A DNA stretch of 64,000 bases from an uncultured Mediterranea sp. GTDB taxonomy: Bacteria; Bacteroidota; Bacteroidia; Bacteroidales; Bacteroidaceae. The notes under the pieces were generated by a model. It saw only the letters and a program-made list of their open reading frames with translations, ran no database searches and was not told where the DNA came from. The translations under genes and the position numbers were made by a program. The stretch covers positions 62,001 through 126,000 of the forward strand of contig NZ_CABUOL010000007.1 of the NCBI RefSeq assembly GCF_902493215.1, given 5' to 3'. Below, piece after piece: positions 32,909-42,668 of the stretch (positions are counted from its first letter, which is position 1; every line of letters starts with the position of its first letter).

Positions 32909-34720
32909 TTAAAATACTGAATTCAGGTTTGTCTGGTTCTGCCCGTTGAACCGCTGGACGGCATTTTCGGAAATGGTGCGGACAAAGGGCTGGATGATGG
33001 CGGTGCCGATACTGGCCGGTCGTGTCTCTTGATTGTTCTTTTCGAGGAGCCGTTTCAGCAGACCGATGCGCTTCAGTGCATAGTCAAAGGCTTTTGGGTC
33101 GTTCTCTGTTGCCGCTTCTGCCAGCGCCAGCGCTTCCTGTCCCATCTGTGCCCAGAGTCCGAAGGCGGTAATCCAGGGAGCTATTTCGCGGGTAAGGGGC
33201 AGGTTGCTTTCTGCCAGCTTCAGTTCGTCGGCAGCCAATGCCATCCGGTCGAATTCGTCTTTCAGTGCCTGCATGTCTTCAGTCTGCCAGTTGCCTGACT
33301 GGGTATATTGTTTCACAAAGCGGTCGGCTGCCGGGCGGATACATTCGGATTCGGCTTTGGGGTAATGCGCCTCACCGGTGGCCGAGGAGTGGCGGCAGAA
33401 GCAGGCGAAGGCCTCGGCCGCGTCGGGCAGCAGGCTGCGGATGCCTTCGTACCAGGATGCTTCTGCATCATAGGCGCCGGTGTTCCACGTATAGTCGGCC
33501 ACGCTGTAGAGGGCCAGCTTGGAGGCTTCGGCATATTCCATCGGGTTGGAGACAAAGGCTGATACGTCGGTACGGATGGCGGGGGTGATGCCGCTGACTT
33601 CGCCCATCAGGATGCGGTCGTTTGAGAAGTCGGTTACGGGGAAGTTCCACCAGATGTAGGGACGGCGCTTGAGTATGGTCTGTACCCACGTCAGGTTGTC
33701 GGCTGTGATGTCCGACAGGGCCCGGTCTCCGGTCCACATGATGTGGACGTCGGCGTCGAGCTTCTCTCCCAAGGTTTCGAGGTAGGCGGTTTCGGGGTGC
33801 CAGCGGCTGCGGTTGTAGTCCGAGGGACACATGATGAGCGGCTCTACGTCGCCTTTGGCTTGGATGAAGTTCCGGTTGATGTAGTTCAGCAGGTCGGCCT
33901 GCTCTGCGGCGTTTTTCCCCTTGCCGATGTCGTCGAAGAAGACGGCAAAGGCACGGACGCCCAGCCGGTACATGCTTTCGAGCTTGTCCATCAGCTTTCC
34001 GCGGTCTTCTTCGTTCCACTTGATGTCCAGTCCCGGATGGACGGCCCATACGAAGTCCACTTCCCGTTCGCGGGCATGGGCCACGAGGCTCTGCAGCTGG
34101 CGTGCTTCGGCTTCGGGGTAGGGCTGGCGCCAGCGTGCGCGGTGGTAGCGGTCGTTCTTGGGGCCGTAGATGTAGGTGTTCAGCTTGTGGTCGCTGCAGA
34201 AGTCGATGATGCTCATGCGTGCTTCGTGGCTCCAGGGTGTGCCGTAGAAGCCTTCGACGACGCCGCGCCGGGCTACGTCGGGCCAGTCGGTGATTTCCAC
34301 TTCGGGCAGCGAGTCGCTTGCAGCGGCCTGGGCGATGAGCTGTTCCAGCGTGCGGATGCCGTAGTACAGTCCCCGCCGGTCGTTCCCGGCCACGACGATT
34401 TCGCGGCCGCTGACGCTGAGGTAGTATCCTTCGCGTCTCTGGGGTATCTGTTTCTTGTATTTACGGACACTCTCGTCGCCGCGGATGCCGACGCGCAGGG
34501 GGAGGCCTTCGCGTCCGAAGCGGTCGGCCGTGCAGCGCAGCAGGGCTCTCAGGGTGTGGGGGCTGAGCCCGTCGGTGCCGATGGGGCTGAAGGTGGCAGG
34601 CAGGTGAATCTTTTTTCCACTCTCCACCAGCTGTTGGGGCTGGGGGTGGAGGGTGGTTGCAGCGGCTGCATTCAGCATGCCGAGGCAGATGGTGAGGATG
34701 AGGAATGTCAGTCTGTTCAT
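32909..34720 (-). CDS. GH84 beta-N-acetylglucosaminidase (O-GlcNAcase/NagJ type)
   Basis: A 603-residue secreted enzyme (signal MNRLTFLILTICLGMLNAAAA). The N-terminal domain (about 25-130) is GH20b-like; the GH84 barrel (about 140-440) shows RGVVEGFYGTPWSHEARMSI, LNTYIYGPKNDRYHR and AVFFDDIGKGKN, whose Asp pair is the catalytic dyad. A helical C-terminal domain completes it. Known bacterial members remove GlcNAc from mucin and glycoproteins. It is shorter than the roughly 720-residue B. thetaiotaomicron enzyme, lacking an extra C-terminal module. Confidence 0.93.
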   Translation of the reverse strand: MNRLTFLILTICLGMLNAAAATTLHPQPQQLVESGKKIHLPATFSPIGTDGLSPHTLRALLRCTADRFGREGLPLRVGIRGDESVRKYKKQIPQRREGYYLSVSGREIVVAGNDRRGLYYGIRTLEQLIAQAAASDSLPEVEITDWPDVARRGVVEGFYGTPWSHEARMSIIDFCSDHKLNTYIYGPKNDRYHRARWRQPYPEAEARQLQSLVAHAREREVDFVWAVHPGLDIKWNEEDRGKLMDKLESMYRLGVRAFAVFFDDIGKGKNAAEQADLLNYINRNFIQAKGDVEPLIMCPSDYNRSRWHPETAYLETLGEKLDADVHIMWTGDRALSDITADNLTWVQTILKRRPYIWWNFPVTDFSNDRILMGEVSGITPAIRTDVSAFVSNPMEYAEASKLALYSVADYTWNTGAYDAEASWYEGIRSLLPDAAEAFACFCRHSSATGEAHYPKAESECIRPAADRFVKQYTQSGNWQTEDMQALKDEFDRMALAADELKLAESNLPLTREIAPWITAFGLWAQMGQEALALAEAATENDPKAFDYALKRIGLLKRLLEKNNQETRPASIGTAIIQPFVRTISENAVQRFNGQNQTNLNSVF

Positions 34721-34891
34721 GGAGGATGTCCGTTTTTTTGTCCTTTTTATAGTTAACTTTTAATGTTGTCCTGAAAAACAATCTTTACCTTATGTGGGCT
34801 AAACCTTCTTGAAGTTACGTTCTGTTGTCTTATTGTACGTTTCTTTCTTGAGAGATTGGGATTGTCGGGCTGTGCCTTGTCAGATAAAGCG

Positions 34892-35004
34892 GCTGTCTGC
34901 CGCTGGATAGAGTGCTTCTCCACCGTTGGATAAGAAGCTTCTCCACCTCTGGATAAGGAGCCTCTCCACCGGTGGATAAGGGGCTTATCCAGAGCTGGAG
35001 AAGG
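34892..35004. repeat. Quasi-tandem array, 23 bp period
   Basis: Units start at 34892 (GCTGTCTGCC), 34915 (CTTCTCCACC), 34938 (CTTCTCCACC), 34961 (CCTCTCCACC) and 34984 (CTTATCCAGA), exactly 23 bases apart. Most carry the block TGGATA(A)G and are imperfect dyads (CTTCTCCA facing TGGATAAG). It directly follows the stop at 35006. Confidence 0.8.
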
Positions 35005-35005
35005 T

Positions 35006-35800
35006 TTACAGCGGGCTCTCGTCTTGTCCGCCGTCTCCTCCTTCGCCACCCGGCTCGGTACCTCCGGAGGGGGCTTCGCCGATGTAGAGGGTCTTGCTGA
35101 CGCTGCGGGGTGTCTTCAACAGTTCACGGCTGCTGTACTGTGTGGTGACGGTCAGCGTGTAGGCACCGTCGGCCAGTCCGGCAGGGATGAGGAAGATGAG
35201 ACGCGAAGGTTCGTTCAGGGCTATCATGTCGTCGGTGATGCGGGTCACTTTTCCCTCGGCGTCGGTCAGCGTGATGCCTACGGCGGGGTCTGTTCCGGCA
35301 ATCTTGATGCGCTGTCCCGTCAGGGTGTAGTTGCGTCCGGCCGTGGCGGTGAAGCCCGGCGCGCGGGTGGCGGTATCGGTGCCTCCGGCCACGTACATGG
35401 TGCTGCCCTTTTCGCCCACGATGTTCACCGTGGTGGCCTGTATGGCCTCGCGCAGCTCCTTGCCCTGCGTCAGCGAGATGTAGACCGAGTTCCGTTCGGG
35501 GTCGAAGACGTTGTTCTCCACCGTTCCGGTGAACTGGGCCACGGCGCTGAAGAGTCCGGTGTTCACGCGATAGCCCGTCAGGAGCAGCTTCTTCAGGACG
35601 CGCTGTTCCAGGTTGATGACGGCCTCGACGGTCTCGCGTTCCAGTCCGGGATTGATTTCCATGATTTCGCTGATGAGGCGCTGCTTGTCCGCCGTACCGG
35701 CGCTGACGAGGGTCAGTATCTTGTCGTCCTTGTTGTCTGCGGTCACGGTGTTGTCAGCCAACTGGGCGTTCAGTGTGTATTTGATGTCGGTTGTTGCCAT
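35006..35800 (-). CDS. HU-like DNA-binding / DUF4469 two-domain protein
   Basis: A 264-residue protein without a signal peptide. Residues about 1-125 match the HU-like DNA-binding domain of Bacteroidales (LVSAGTADKQRLISEIMEINPGLERETVEAVI, ISLTQGKELREAI). Residues about 140-240 form the Ig-like DUF4469 (FTATAGRNYTLTGQRIKIAG, AYTLTVTTQYS). The tail is Gly/Glu-rich (GGTEPGGEGGDGGQDE). Function unknown; a nucleoid role is suggested by the first domain, yet the second looks like a binding module. It sits between two glycan-utilisation transcripts, bounded by a terminator upstream and the 23 bp array downstream, so it may be an unrelated insertion. Confidence 0.8.
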   Translation of the reverse strand: MATTDIKYTLNAQLADNTVTADNKDDKILTLVSAGTADKQRLISEIMEINPGLERETVEAVINLEQRVLKKLLLTGYRVNTGLFSAVAQFTGTVENNVFDPERNSVYISLTQGKELREAIQATTVNIVGEKGSTMYVAGGTDTATRAPGFTATAGRNYTLTGQRIKIAGTDPAVGITLTDAEGKVTRITDDMIALNEPSRLIFLIPAGLADGAYTLTVTTQYSSRELLKTPRSVSKTLYIGEAPSGGTEPGGEGGDGGQDESPL

Positions 35801-35926
35801 GATACAATATTTTTAATGGTCGTTAATAGATAAATTGGGTTGTTTTAATAAAAATCAACATCACTATCCTTCAAAATACGCGTCCGCTCTTTCGAAGGGA
35901 TAGAAGAGAAAACATTTTGAATATAC

Positions 35927-35963
35927 ACCAGTCAGGATAGAGAGATTTAATATCCTGACTGGT
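35927..35963 (-). terminator. Hairpin ending the SusC/SusD transcript
   Basis: ACCAGTCAGGATA (35927-35939) pairs perfectly with TATCCTGACTGGT (35951-35963), 50 bases past the small lipoprotein gene. No strong T-run follows, so termination or 3'-end stabilisation are both possible. Confidence 0.65.
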
Positions 35964-36013
35964 ATCATATGTTTTATTTTAATACTTTATAAATATTTTT
36001 ACTTTAAAACTAT

Positions 36014-36376
36014 TTAATTCTTTGCTATATTCTCAATAGTGGTTTGATTATTTATCAAAATTAGTGTACGTCCATCTTCTTTCAAGAAGAATTTTTCTTG
36101 CACCCTCAACGTATCGTCAATTATAATTTCCAACTGCGTGGACTGAGGACGAGGTGCCAATGATTTGACGTTCCCTGTGCGAAACATAAGTATATGCTCC
36201 GTAATAGAATCGTTCGCATTGTTGTATTCAATCATTTTCAGCGAACTAACAGAATTCAAATCAAATACTCCTCGCTCATAATCAACGGTATATAATCTTT
36301 CTTCATCATCTTGACAAGCTGTATTTACGAACAGGCAGGCTACAAAAAGCAGCACAAAGTTGAATATCTTTTTCAT
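36014..36376 (-). CDS. Small lipoprotein of the SusC/SusD locus
   Basis: A 120-residue lipoprotein (LLFVACLFVNTACQDD, Cys21). The mature part is beta-rich (FDLNSVSSLKMIEYNN, QLEIIIDDTLRVQEKFFL) and matches no family I can name. It follows susD by 36 bases on the same strand, where utilisation loci usually encode a surface glycan-binding protein; it is far smaller than those, so its role is open. Confidence 0.7.
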   Translation of the reverse strand: MKKIFNFVLLFVACLFVNTACQDDEERLYTVDYERGVFDLNSVSSLKMIEYNNANDSITEHILMFRTGNVKSLAPRPQSTQLEIIIDDTLRVQEKFFLKEDGRTLILINNQTTIENIAKN

Positions 36377-36412
36377 TGTTACAAAACTTTTTAGTAATGA
36401 AAATACGTTTAC

Positions 36413-38044
36413 TTATTGTTCCCAGCCCGGATTCTGCGGAAATTCGGCTCCTGTATTGGAGTCAATCACACTCTGCGGAATGGGCCACAGGAGGAACTTG
36501 TCGTCCCAACGAGGAGTAACCCGGTCATTGTACTTCACGGAACGTTCTTTCAGTATACCCAGACGGCAGAGGGTGAAGCGGCGCAGTTCCTCGCCGGCCA
36601 GTTCACGGATACGCTCGTCTGCCAGGAAGTCCTTTGTTACGTCGTCAGCCGAAATTTCGGAAGCATGGGCACGGCGGCGTACTTCGTTGATGGCTTCGGC
36701 AGCTCCCTTTGCGTTTCCTTGGTTCATCCGGGCTTCGGCCAACAGCAGATAGGTCTCGGCCAGGCGGAACTTCATGCGGTCTTTGGTATTGCCACCGTAA
36801 CCTTCGTCGCCACCACGTCCGATGACGCCATAGAAGAATTTCGTAATGGCCGGACAAAGCTTGCCGGCTTGCCAAAGGTCATCGGTCATTTCACAAGGCT
36901 TGCCATAAGTTTCCGGTACATCAGGGTTATTGTAATACCAATGGCGTTTGATGTTATATTCAGAGTTACGGATATCTGTATCCTCAAAGAAGTGGCTGTC
37001 GTTGCCAATCCACCAAGGCAGCCCCATGAGCTGGGCCAATCCGCGTCCGCCTAAAGAATCGGCAATCTGGAAACCGGGAATATCCCAGTATTTGGGTACC
37101 CAGGCGCGTTTCGTCCAGTCTTCCGACTCATCGCCACCGCCGATGACGTTATATTCCAACTGCATCACCCAGATAGACTCTTTGTTGTCCGATGTACGAT
37201 TCTGATTATTTTCCTTAAAAAGATCAGAGAACACATCGCCTGGTTCTTTGGTTTGTGTACCGAAACGCTCCTTCATCAGGTGGAAGTAGCCGGAATTGAT
37301 GACCTGTTCGGCTGCATCTTCAGCTTCGGCGTTCATGCCGGCCATCAGATAGACTTCGCTCAACAGATGCAGGGCAGCCCATTTGGTCAGACGGCCCGGT
37401 AGTACGGCATCCGGATCTTTAGGAAGGTTTTCTGCGGCAAATTTCAAGTCATCAATCATGTGACCCAATACCTCATCCTTTGGTGTACGAGTGAAGTCGA
37501 TACGGAAATCACGTTCCACCTTGTCCACATACGGCACGTCGCCATACAGATAAACCAAGTAACGGTAGGCGTATGCGCGGAAGAAACGGGCTTCGGCCTG
37601 GAAACCTATTTTGTCTGTTGGTTTGTCCCATGCCACATCAGGATGTTCTGAATATTCCAATATAAGGTTGGCATTGGAGGCCAATCCGTAGCCAAACTCC
37701 CACCATGACTTGATAAAAGAAGTCTGTGGTGTATACGACAGATTATCGAACACTTGCAACGTACCGTCATTGTGCCCGGTGTTGGCCAGGTCGGTACCTA
37801 TCTGGAGTACTTCGTAAGGCGTGGCACCTCCGTGGCTGTAAGAATTACCTTCACCGCCCCAGCAATTCCATTCCGAACGGCAATATTCATACAGGCCGGT
37901 GATACCCACTTCAAAACCATGAGTACTAGTATACGTGTTGCTTGGAGCGAGCGAACCTTTCAGGTTTTCGTCTAGAAAATCTGAACAACTACTCAATGCG
38001 AGTAGGGAAGCAATGGCTATATATCCTATCTTTTTCATTTTCAT
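36413..38044 (-). CDS. SusD-like surface glycan-binding lipoprotein
   Basis: A 543-residue lipoprotein (IASLLALSSCSDFLDENLKG, Cys20). The SusD/RagB fold is shown by the N-terminal FLDENLKGSL..., the TPR-type helices (RFFRAYAYRYLVYLYGDVPYV, KWAALHLLSEVYLMAGM) and the C-terminal MKFRLAETYLLLAEARMNQG ... AINEVRRRA. It forms the lid of the SusC barrel at the cell surface and binds the oligosaccharide. Directly downstream of susC, 17 bases apart. Confidence 0.96.
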   Translation of the reverse strand: MKMKKIGYIAIASLLALSSCSDFLDENLKGSLAPSNTYTSTHGFEVGITGLYEYCRSEWNCWGGEGNSYSHGGATPYEVLQIGTDLANTGHNDGTLQVFDNLSYTPQTSFIKSWWEFGYGLASNANLILEYSEHPDVAWDKPTDKIGFQAEARFFRAYAYRYLVYLYGDVPYVDKVERDFRIDFTRTPKDEVLGHMIDDLKFAAENLPKDPDAVLPGRLTKWAALHLLSEVYLMAGMNAEAEDAAEQVINSGYFHLMKERFGTQTKEPGDVFSDLFKENNQNRTSDNKESIWVMQLEYNVIGGGDESEDWTKRAWVPKYWDIPGFQIADSLGGRGLAQLMGLPWWIGNDSHFFEDTDIRNSEYNIKRHWYYNNPDVPETYGKPCEMTDDLWQAGKLCPAITKFFYGVIGRGGDEGYGGNTKDRMKFRLAETYLLLAEARMNQGNAKGAAEAINEVRRRAHASEISADDVTKDFLADERIRELAGEELRRFTLCRLGILKERSVKYNDRVTPRWDDKFLLWPIPQSVIDSNTGAEFPQNPGWEQ

Positions 38045-38061
38045 ATCTTGTTAAGTTTTAT

Positions 38062-41000
38062 TTAGAATGTTACGTTAAGTCCGAACATGTAGGAGCGATT
38101 GGTGGGGTAGCCGTAGTACATGTTGTCGGCATCAAGGTTGGTCGTATTATCCATATTGCTGAACGAACAAAGGTTGTTGACACTCACGTTGATGTTCACT
38201 CCTTGGATACCCATGGCCTTCACCCATTTCTTCTCCAGATCATAACCGAAGGTGATGTTCTTCACCGTCACATAGCTCACTTTGGAGTAGAATGAATGTT
38301 TATCATACGGAGTATAGATCAGCGAAGTCACCTTGTTGCTGTGGTTTTCCGGTGTCCAGTATTCCATGCCGCTGATATAGTTGAAACGCATATCCCAACG
38401 TTCCAGATTCAAGTCATGACGTTCTTTCCATTGACCGAATACACCGTTCAACAAGAACGACAGGGAAAAATTTTTGTACTTGAATTGGTTACTCATAGAC
38501 ATCAAGAAACTCGGTGTCTTGGAACCGATGATTTTCTTGTCAGCAGCTGTAATACGGCCGTCTCCGTTCACATCCTCCAGCTTGGCCGAACCTGGCTTCG
38601 CACCGGCTTGTATCTCTTTACCTTCCTCATTGTAGAAACCTTCTTTAATGGTCACCTTACCATCACTTCCTACAATTTTCTCCGCTTTATATCCGGAATC
38701 ATCATATTGCCAAACTCCCACTACATTATAGTCATAGAAAACTCTTAGCGGTTTACCGATGAACCATTTGTTGTCGATGTCATCCTTACCGTCTCCACGT
38801 AAATCAACAATTTTATCTCGATTCAAGAAAAAGTTCAAGTTAGTATTCCAAGTAAAATCTGGAGTCTGGATATTTACGGAGTTCAAGTTGATTTCTACAC
38901 CTTTGTTACGGGTTTGGCCGATGTTGTCCATGATACTGCTGAAACCATTCATCACCGGTACCTTACGGCTCATCAATAGATCTTTGGTATTGGCTACGTA
39001 AGTTTCGATGCTACCACTCAGGCGTTCACCAAAGAAACTGAAATCGATACCGAGATTAAAACTATGGGTAGTTTCCCATTTCAAATTGGGGTTACCCACG
39101 CTTCCAAATCCCATATAACTGCCATTTACACCGGTAGTCCCGTCACCCCAAATATATTTGGAAGTACTCAAGCGGTCCAGCGTTTGGTAAGCACTGATGG
39201 CTTGGTTACCATTACTACCGTATGATAAACGTAACTTCAACATGTCTACTCCTTTATCGCGTGCTTTTTCCATAAAGTCTTCTGAACTGATGTTCCAAGC
39301 TACGGCAGCCGAGGGGAAGAAGGCATACTTGTTATTGGCACCGAAAGCCGAGTAACCGTCTGCACGTCCCGTCAAGGTTAACATGTAGCGGTTGTCGAAG
39401 TTATAGTTGGCACGAAGCATGTAAGACAAAGTGGAGGTTTCCGTCAGGCCTGAAGTTATTTTGATATTTTTCTCACCGGCATTCATGTTGTGATATTCAG
39501 AATCATCGTTCACGAAACAGTCGGCACTCTGCTTGGCGTTCTGATCTGAGGTTTGTTGCATACTGAATAGTCCTGTTAAATCTATTTTATGCTTACCAAA
39601 CTGGTTGTTATAATTCACCAAGTTTTCCCAAGTATAGTCGGAATATTGTCTGTTGTAGATAGAAGCACTACCTTCGGAATTCTTTCCACTCAATGTGTTG
39701 CGGCCGTAATAAGAACCTTCGAAGGAATTACGATAGTTATAACCGAAATTTGTACGATAACTTAGTCCTTTAACCGGCAACTTGATTTCTGCAAACGCTG
39801 ACAGAAACAGATTACGATAGCGATTATCAGTTGTTGCATTAATGTTAGCCATCGGATTAGAAAATAATGTTTCTTGCATCGGATAGTCAACATAGTTGCC
39901 AGACTCATCCAAGAACTTTCCATAAGGACTCATTTTCAGAGCTGCTTCCAGACTGGGTTGGTTCTTGTCTACGTCTTTGTCGACAAATTGCGTACCGATA
40001 CCTATTTTTAACCAAGCATTGAAATCCTGTACCACATTCAACGACAGATTGGTACGACGAATACCTGTGTTTTTCATTACACCCTCTTGCTTCAGATTGG
40101 AAATGGTGGCTGAATATTGAGTAGCCTCCGTTCCACCAGTGACACTTACTGTGTGACGATTGGTCAAAGCGTTGCGGAACACTAAGTCCTGCCAGTCTGT
40201 GCTAATACCTGCGTTGTAAGCTTCGAGTTCTATAGGGTGCAAAATGTTTTCAGGAGCCAGTTGATCACCTTCCCATCCCAATTTCTCGCGATTGTATTCT
40301 TGTCGCATTTGAAGATATTCGGGTCCATCCATTAAGTTCAATCGACTTTGAGTCTGCTCCAGACCTATCTGTCCTTTATACGTTACTTGCGGCTTGCCTT
40401 GTTTTCCTTTTTTCGTCTGAATCAGGATGACACCGTTCGAACCGCGAGAACCATAGATGGCGGCTGAAGAAGCGTCCTTCAGTACAGAAAGGCTTTCAAT
40501 GGTTTCAGGGTCTATATCACCCAGCGAACCGTTGTAAGGAATACCGTCCAATACGATAAGAGGCGTATTGCTGGCAGTCAATGAGTTTATACCGCGTACA
40601 CGAAGCGATTGTTCTTCACCCGGACGGGCATTGGAAGTCGTGATGCTTAATCCCGGTACTTGTCCGGCCAGTTTGTCCAACAGGTTATTGCTGGTCACCA
40701 TCTCCAACTGCTCAGCATTGACAGAGGTGATACCACCTGTCAGGTCGGATTTACGTTGGGAACCATAGCCAACTACTACCACTTCGTCCAGCATTTCTGC
40801 ATCTTCCACCATCGTGATGTTCATCGGTTTTTGAGAGGCCTTTACTTCGAGCGTCTTGTAACCAATGTAAGAGATTTCAAGAGTAGCATTGTCGCCTACT
40901 TCCAAAGCAAAATTACCATCTATGTCCGATACAACTCCATTGCTGGTTCCTTTTTCTTTGACAGCAGCACCTATGACAGGCATGCCGGTAGCATCAACAA

Positions 41001-41346
41001 TTGTACCTTTTACTTTACCTGCTTGGGCTGGAGCTGCATTTTGCACCGCTTTGCGTACAATGATTTTCTTGTCGCGTATTTCATACGTCAGATTGTCCTG
41101 TCCTTGCAGAATCTGGTTGACAACTTCTTCGATGGAAGCCTTTTCGGCAGACAGGGAAATTTTCTTTCCTGTGTTCACATCTTTTGATGAGAATACGAAG
41201 GAATAACCAGAGGCTTTTTTCAGTTCTTCCATTGCCTCCTTAACGGTTATATTTCTGTTTTTCAATGTGATGTCTTGGGCGTATGCCGTCAGGTTGAGGC
41301 AAAATGCCGCCCCGGCTATTAAAATAGCCTTTTGGATGCAATTCAT
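38062..41346 (-). CDS. SusC-like TonB-dependent transporter with STN signalling domain
   Basis: A 1094-residue outer-membrane transporter. Signal peptide (about 1-23), then an STN domain (about 25-100, ITVKEAMEELKKASGYSFVF), a carboxypeptidase-like Ig domain (about 110-190, GTIVDATGMPVIGAAVKEKG), a plug with the SusC signature (VVVGYGSQRKSDLTGGITSV ...) and the 22-strand barrel ending FGLNVTF. The STN domain marks transporters that signal to FecR and an ECF sigma, both encoded directly upstream. The 236-base leader between fecR and susC holds no gene and no clean TAnnTTTG on the minus strand, consistent with control by an alternative sigma. Confidence 0.96.
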   Translation of the reverse strand: MNCIQKAILIAGAAFCLNLTAYAQDITLKNRNITVKEAMEELKKASGYSFVFSSKDVNTGKKISLSAEKASIEEVVNQILQGQDNLTYEIRDKKIIVRKAVQNAAPAQAGKVKGTIVDATGMPVIGAAVKEKGTSNGVVSDIDGNFALEVGDNATLEISYIGYKTLEVKASQKPMNITMVEDAEMLDEVVVVGYGSQRKSDLTGGITSVNAEQLEMVTSNNLLDKLAGQVPGLSITTSNARPGEEQSLRVRGINSLTASNTPLIVLDGIPYNGSLGDIDPETIESLSVLKDASSAAIYGSRGSNGVILIQTKKGKQGKPQVTYKGQIGLEQTQSRLNLMDGPEYLQMRQEYNREKLGWEGDQLAPENILHPIELEAYNAGISTDWQDLVFRNALTNRHTVSVTGGTEATQYSATISNLKQEGVMKNTGIRRTNLSLNVVQDFNAWLKIGIGTQFVDKDVDKNQPSLEAALKMSPYGKFLDESGNYVDYPMQETLFSNPMANINATTDNRYRNLFLSAFAEIKLPVKGLSYRTNFGYNYRNSFEGSYYGRNTLSGKNSEGSASIYNRQYSDYTWENLVNYNNQFGKHKIDLTGLFSMQQTSDQNAKQSADCFVNDDSEYHNMNAGEKNIKITSGLTETSTLSYMLRANYNFDNRYMLTLTGRADGYSAFGANNKYAFFPSAAVAWNISSEDFMEKARDKGVDMLKLRLSYGSNGNQAISAYQTLDRLSTSKYIWGDGTTGVNGSYMGFGSVGNPNLKWETTHSFNLGIDFSFFGERLSGSIETYVANTKDLLMSRKVPVMNGFSSIMDNIGQTRNKGVEINLNSVNIQTPDFTWNTNLNFFLNRDKIVDLRGDGKDDIDNKWFIGKPLRVFYDYNVVGVWQYDDSGYKAEKIVGSDGKVTIKEGFYNEEGKEIQAGAKPGSAKLEDVNGDGRITAADKKIIGSKTPSFLMSMSNQFKYKNFSLSFLLNGVFGQWKERHDLNLERWDMRFNYISGMEYWTPENHSNKVTSLIYTPYDKHSFYSKVSYVTVKNITFGYDLEKKWVKAMGIQGVNINVSVNNLCSFSNMDNTTNLDADNMYYGYPTNRSYMFGLNVTF

Positions 41347-41582
41347 AAAATTCTCTTTGATTTAATGATTATTACTAGATTCAGGTCACCCGATTTGGGG
41401 AGTTTTGTGTATTTTTGCATGCTTCTCCAAATGCAAGTGAGGTTTCGCTGTGGCTTGGGGAATTTTCAAGGGGGGATGTGGCCGCATCCTCCTTTTTTAT
41501 GCAAGCCTTTCTGTTGCTCGGATTCTATCCGGAAAGGGATTGTGTCATGGCGTTTTCTTTTTTTCTAAGGTTTTACATCGGG

Positions 41583-42596
41583 TTAGTATAGAATATATAT
41601 TCCTTTTTCTTTTTTATATCTCATCCGGTCGGTAGAGGCGATGGTTTCCAAAACCTCTTCAATGGTATTTCCTGTTATTTTGAAGCTGCCATAGAATCGG
41701 CGGTTACGTAGTGAATCGGCTACCTGTATCTTTACGTCGAAGTTACGCATCAGTTTTTTGGCAATGTCTGCCAGTAACTCTTCGTCGAAGAAGAGTTCGT
41801 CCTGAGTCCATATCTTGGAGTTCTGCACTTGCGTATGTGTAGTCGTCATTTCGCCGGTCAGTTTGTTCAATGTCATTTTCTCATTGGGCTGTAGGTATAA
41901 CGTTTCTTCCTGCCTGAGGTGATTGCTCAGTTTTACCTTGCCTTCGAGGAGTGATACACTGGCTTCGGAGTCGTCCGTGTAGTTCTTGAAGTTGAACTGG
42001 GTACCCAGTACTGTCACATCGACTTCCTGTGTGTGGATGGTGAAAGGTAACTCTTCGTTGTGTGATACTTCAAAGTAGCCTTCTCCTTCCAATTTCAGAT
42101 GGCGGTTGTTGATGCCGAAACCTTGGGAATAGGTCAGGCGGGAGCAGGCATTGAGCCACACCTGCGTACCGTCGGGTAAATACATGCAGGTACGTGCGCC
42201 AACGGGAGCTTCGATGACAATGTCGGCGAATGCGTTTTGCATGTTCTGTTTTCCGCCCCAATAGCCGGCCAGCGGCAGAACCAGAATCAGGATGGCGGCT
42301 GCAATGCGCCAGAAGTATGGAATGAGCGGTTTCTGTTTTTGCGGGTGGTTTTCTGACGTCTGTTCCTTGATTCGTTTTTTGAATCGGAGGAATGCCAGTT
42401 CGGCATCGGGTTGTTTGGGGCCGTATAAGGTACCTGAGGCGTACCACAATTCAATCCGGTTGCGTATATAGATGCGGTATGTGTCCGATTCGAGGCTCCA
42501 TCGCTTCAATTGTTCGATGCAGTCTTTGTCGGCTTGGCCTGAAATGTATTGGTCTATCAGGCGGTCTATCTCTATATGTGATTCTTTGTTTGGCAT
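41583..42596 (-). CDS. FecR-family anti-sigma factor
   Basis: A 337-residue inner-membrane regulator. The N-terminal cytoplasmic part (about 1-85) contacts the sigma factor; one membrane helix follows (RIAAAILILVLPLAGYW, about 90-107), then the periplasmic FecR domain (IVIEAPVGARTCMYLPDGTQVWLNACSRL, EGEGYFEVSHNEELPFTI) and a C-terminal STN-like DUF4974 domain (MRNFDVKIQVADSLRNRRF). It holds the ECF sigma inactive until SusC, loaded with substrate, signals through its STN domain. 72 bases separate it from the sigma gene. Confidence 0.94.
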   Translation of the reverse strand: MPNKESHIEIDRLIDQYISGQADKDCIEQLKRWSLESDTYRIYIRNRIELWYASGTLYGPKQPDAELAFLRFKKRIKEQTSENHPQKQKPLIPYFWRIAAAILILVLPLAGYWGGKQNMQNAFADIVIEAPVGARTCMYLPDGTQVWLNACSRLTYSQGFGINNRHLKLEGEGYFEVSHNEELPFTIHTQEVDVTVLGTQFNFKNYTDDSEASVSLLEGKVKLSNHLRQEETLYLQPNEKMTLNKLTGEMTTTHTQVQNSKIWTQDELFFDEELLADIAKKLMRNFDVKIQVADSLRNRRFYGSFKITGNTIEEVLETIASTDRMRYKKEKGIYILY

Positions 42597-42668
42597 CCGT
42601 TTTTCAAGTGTTTCTATAGTGAAGACAAATATTTGAGTGTCGAGGGTAGTGACATCTGCGTTTTTTTT

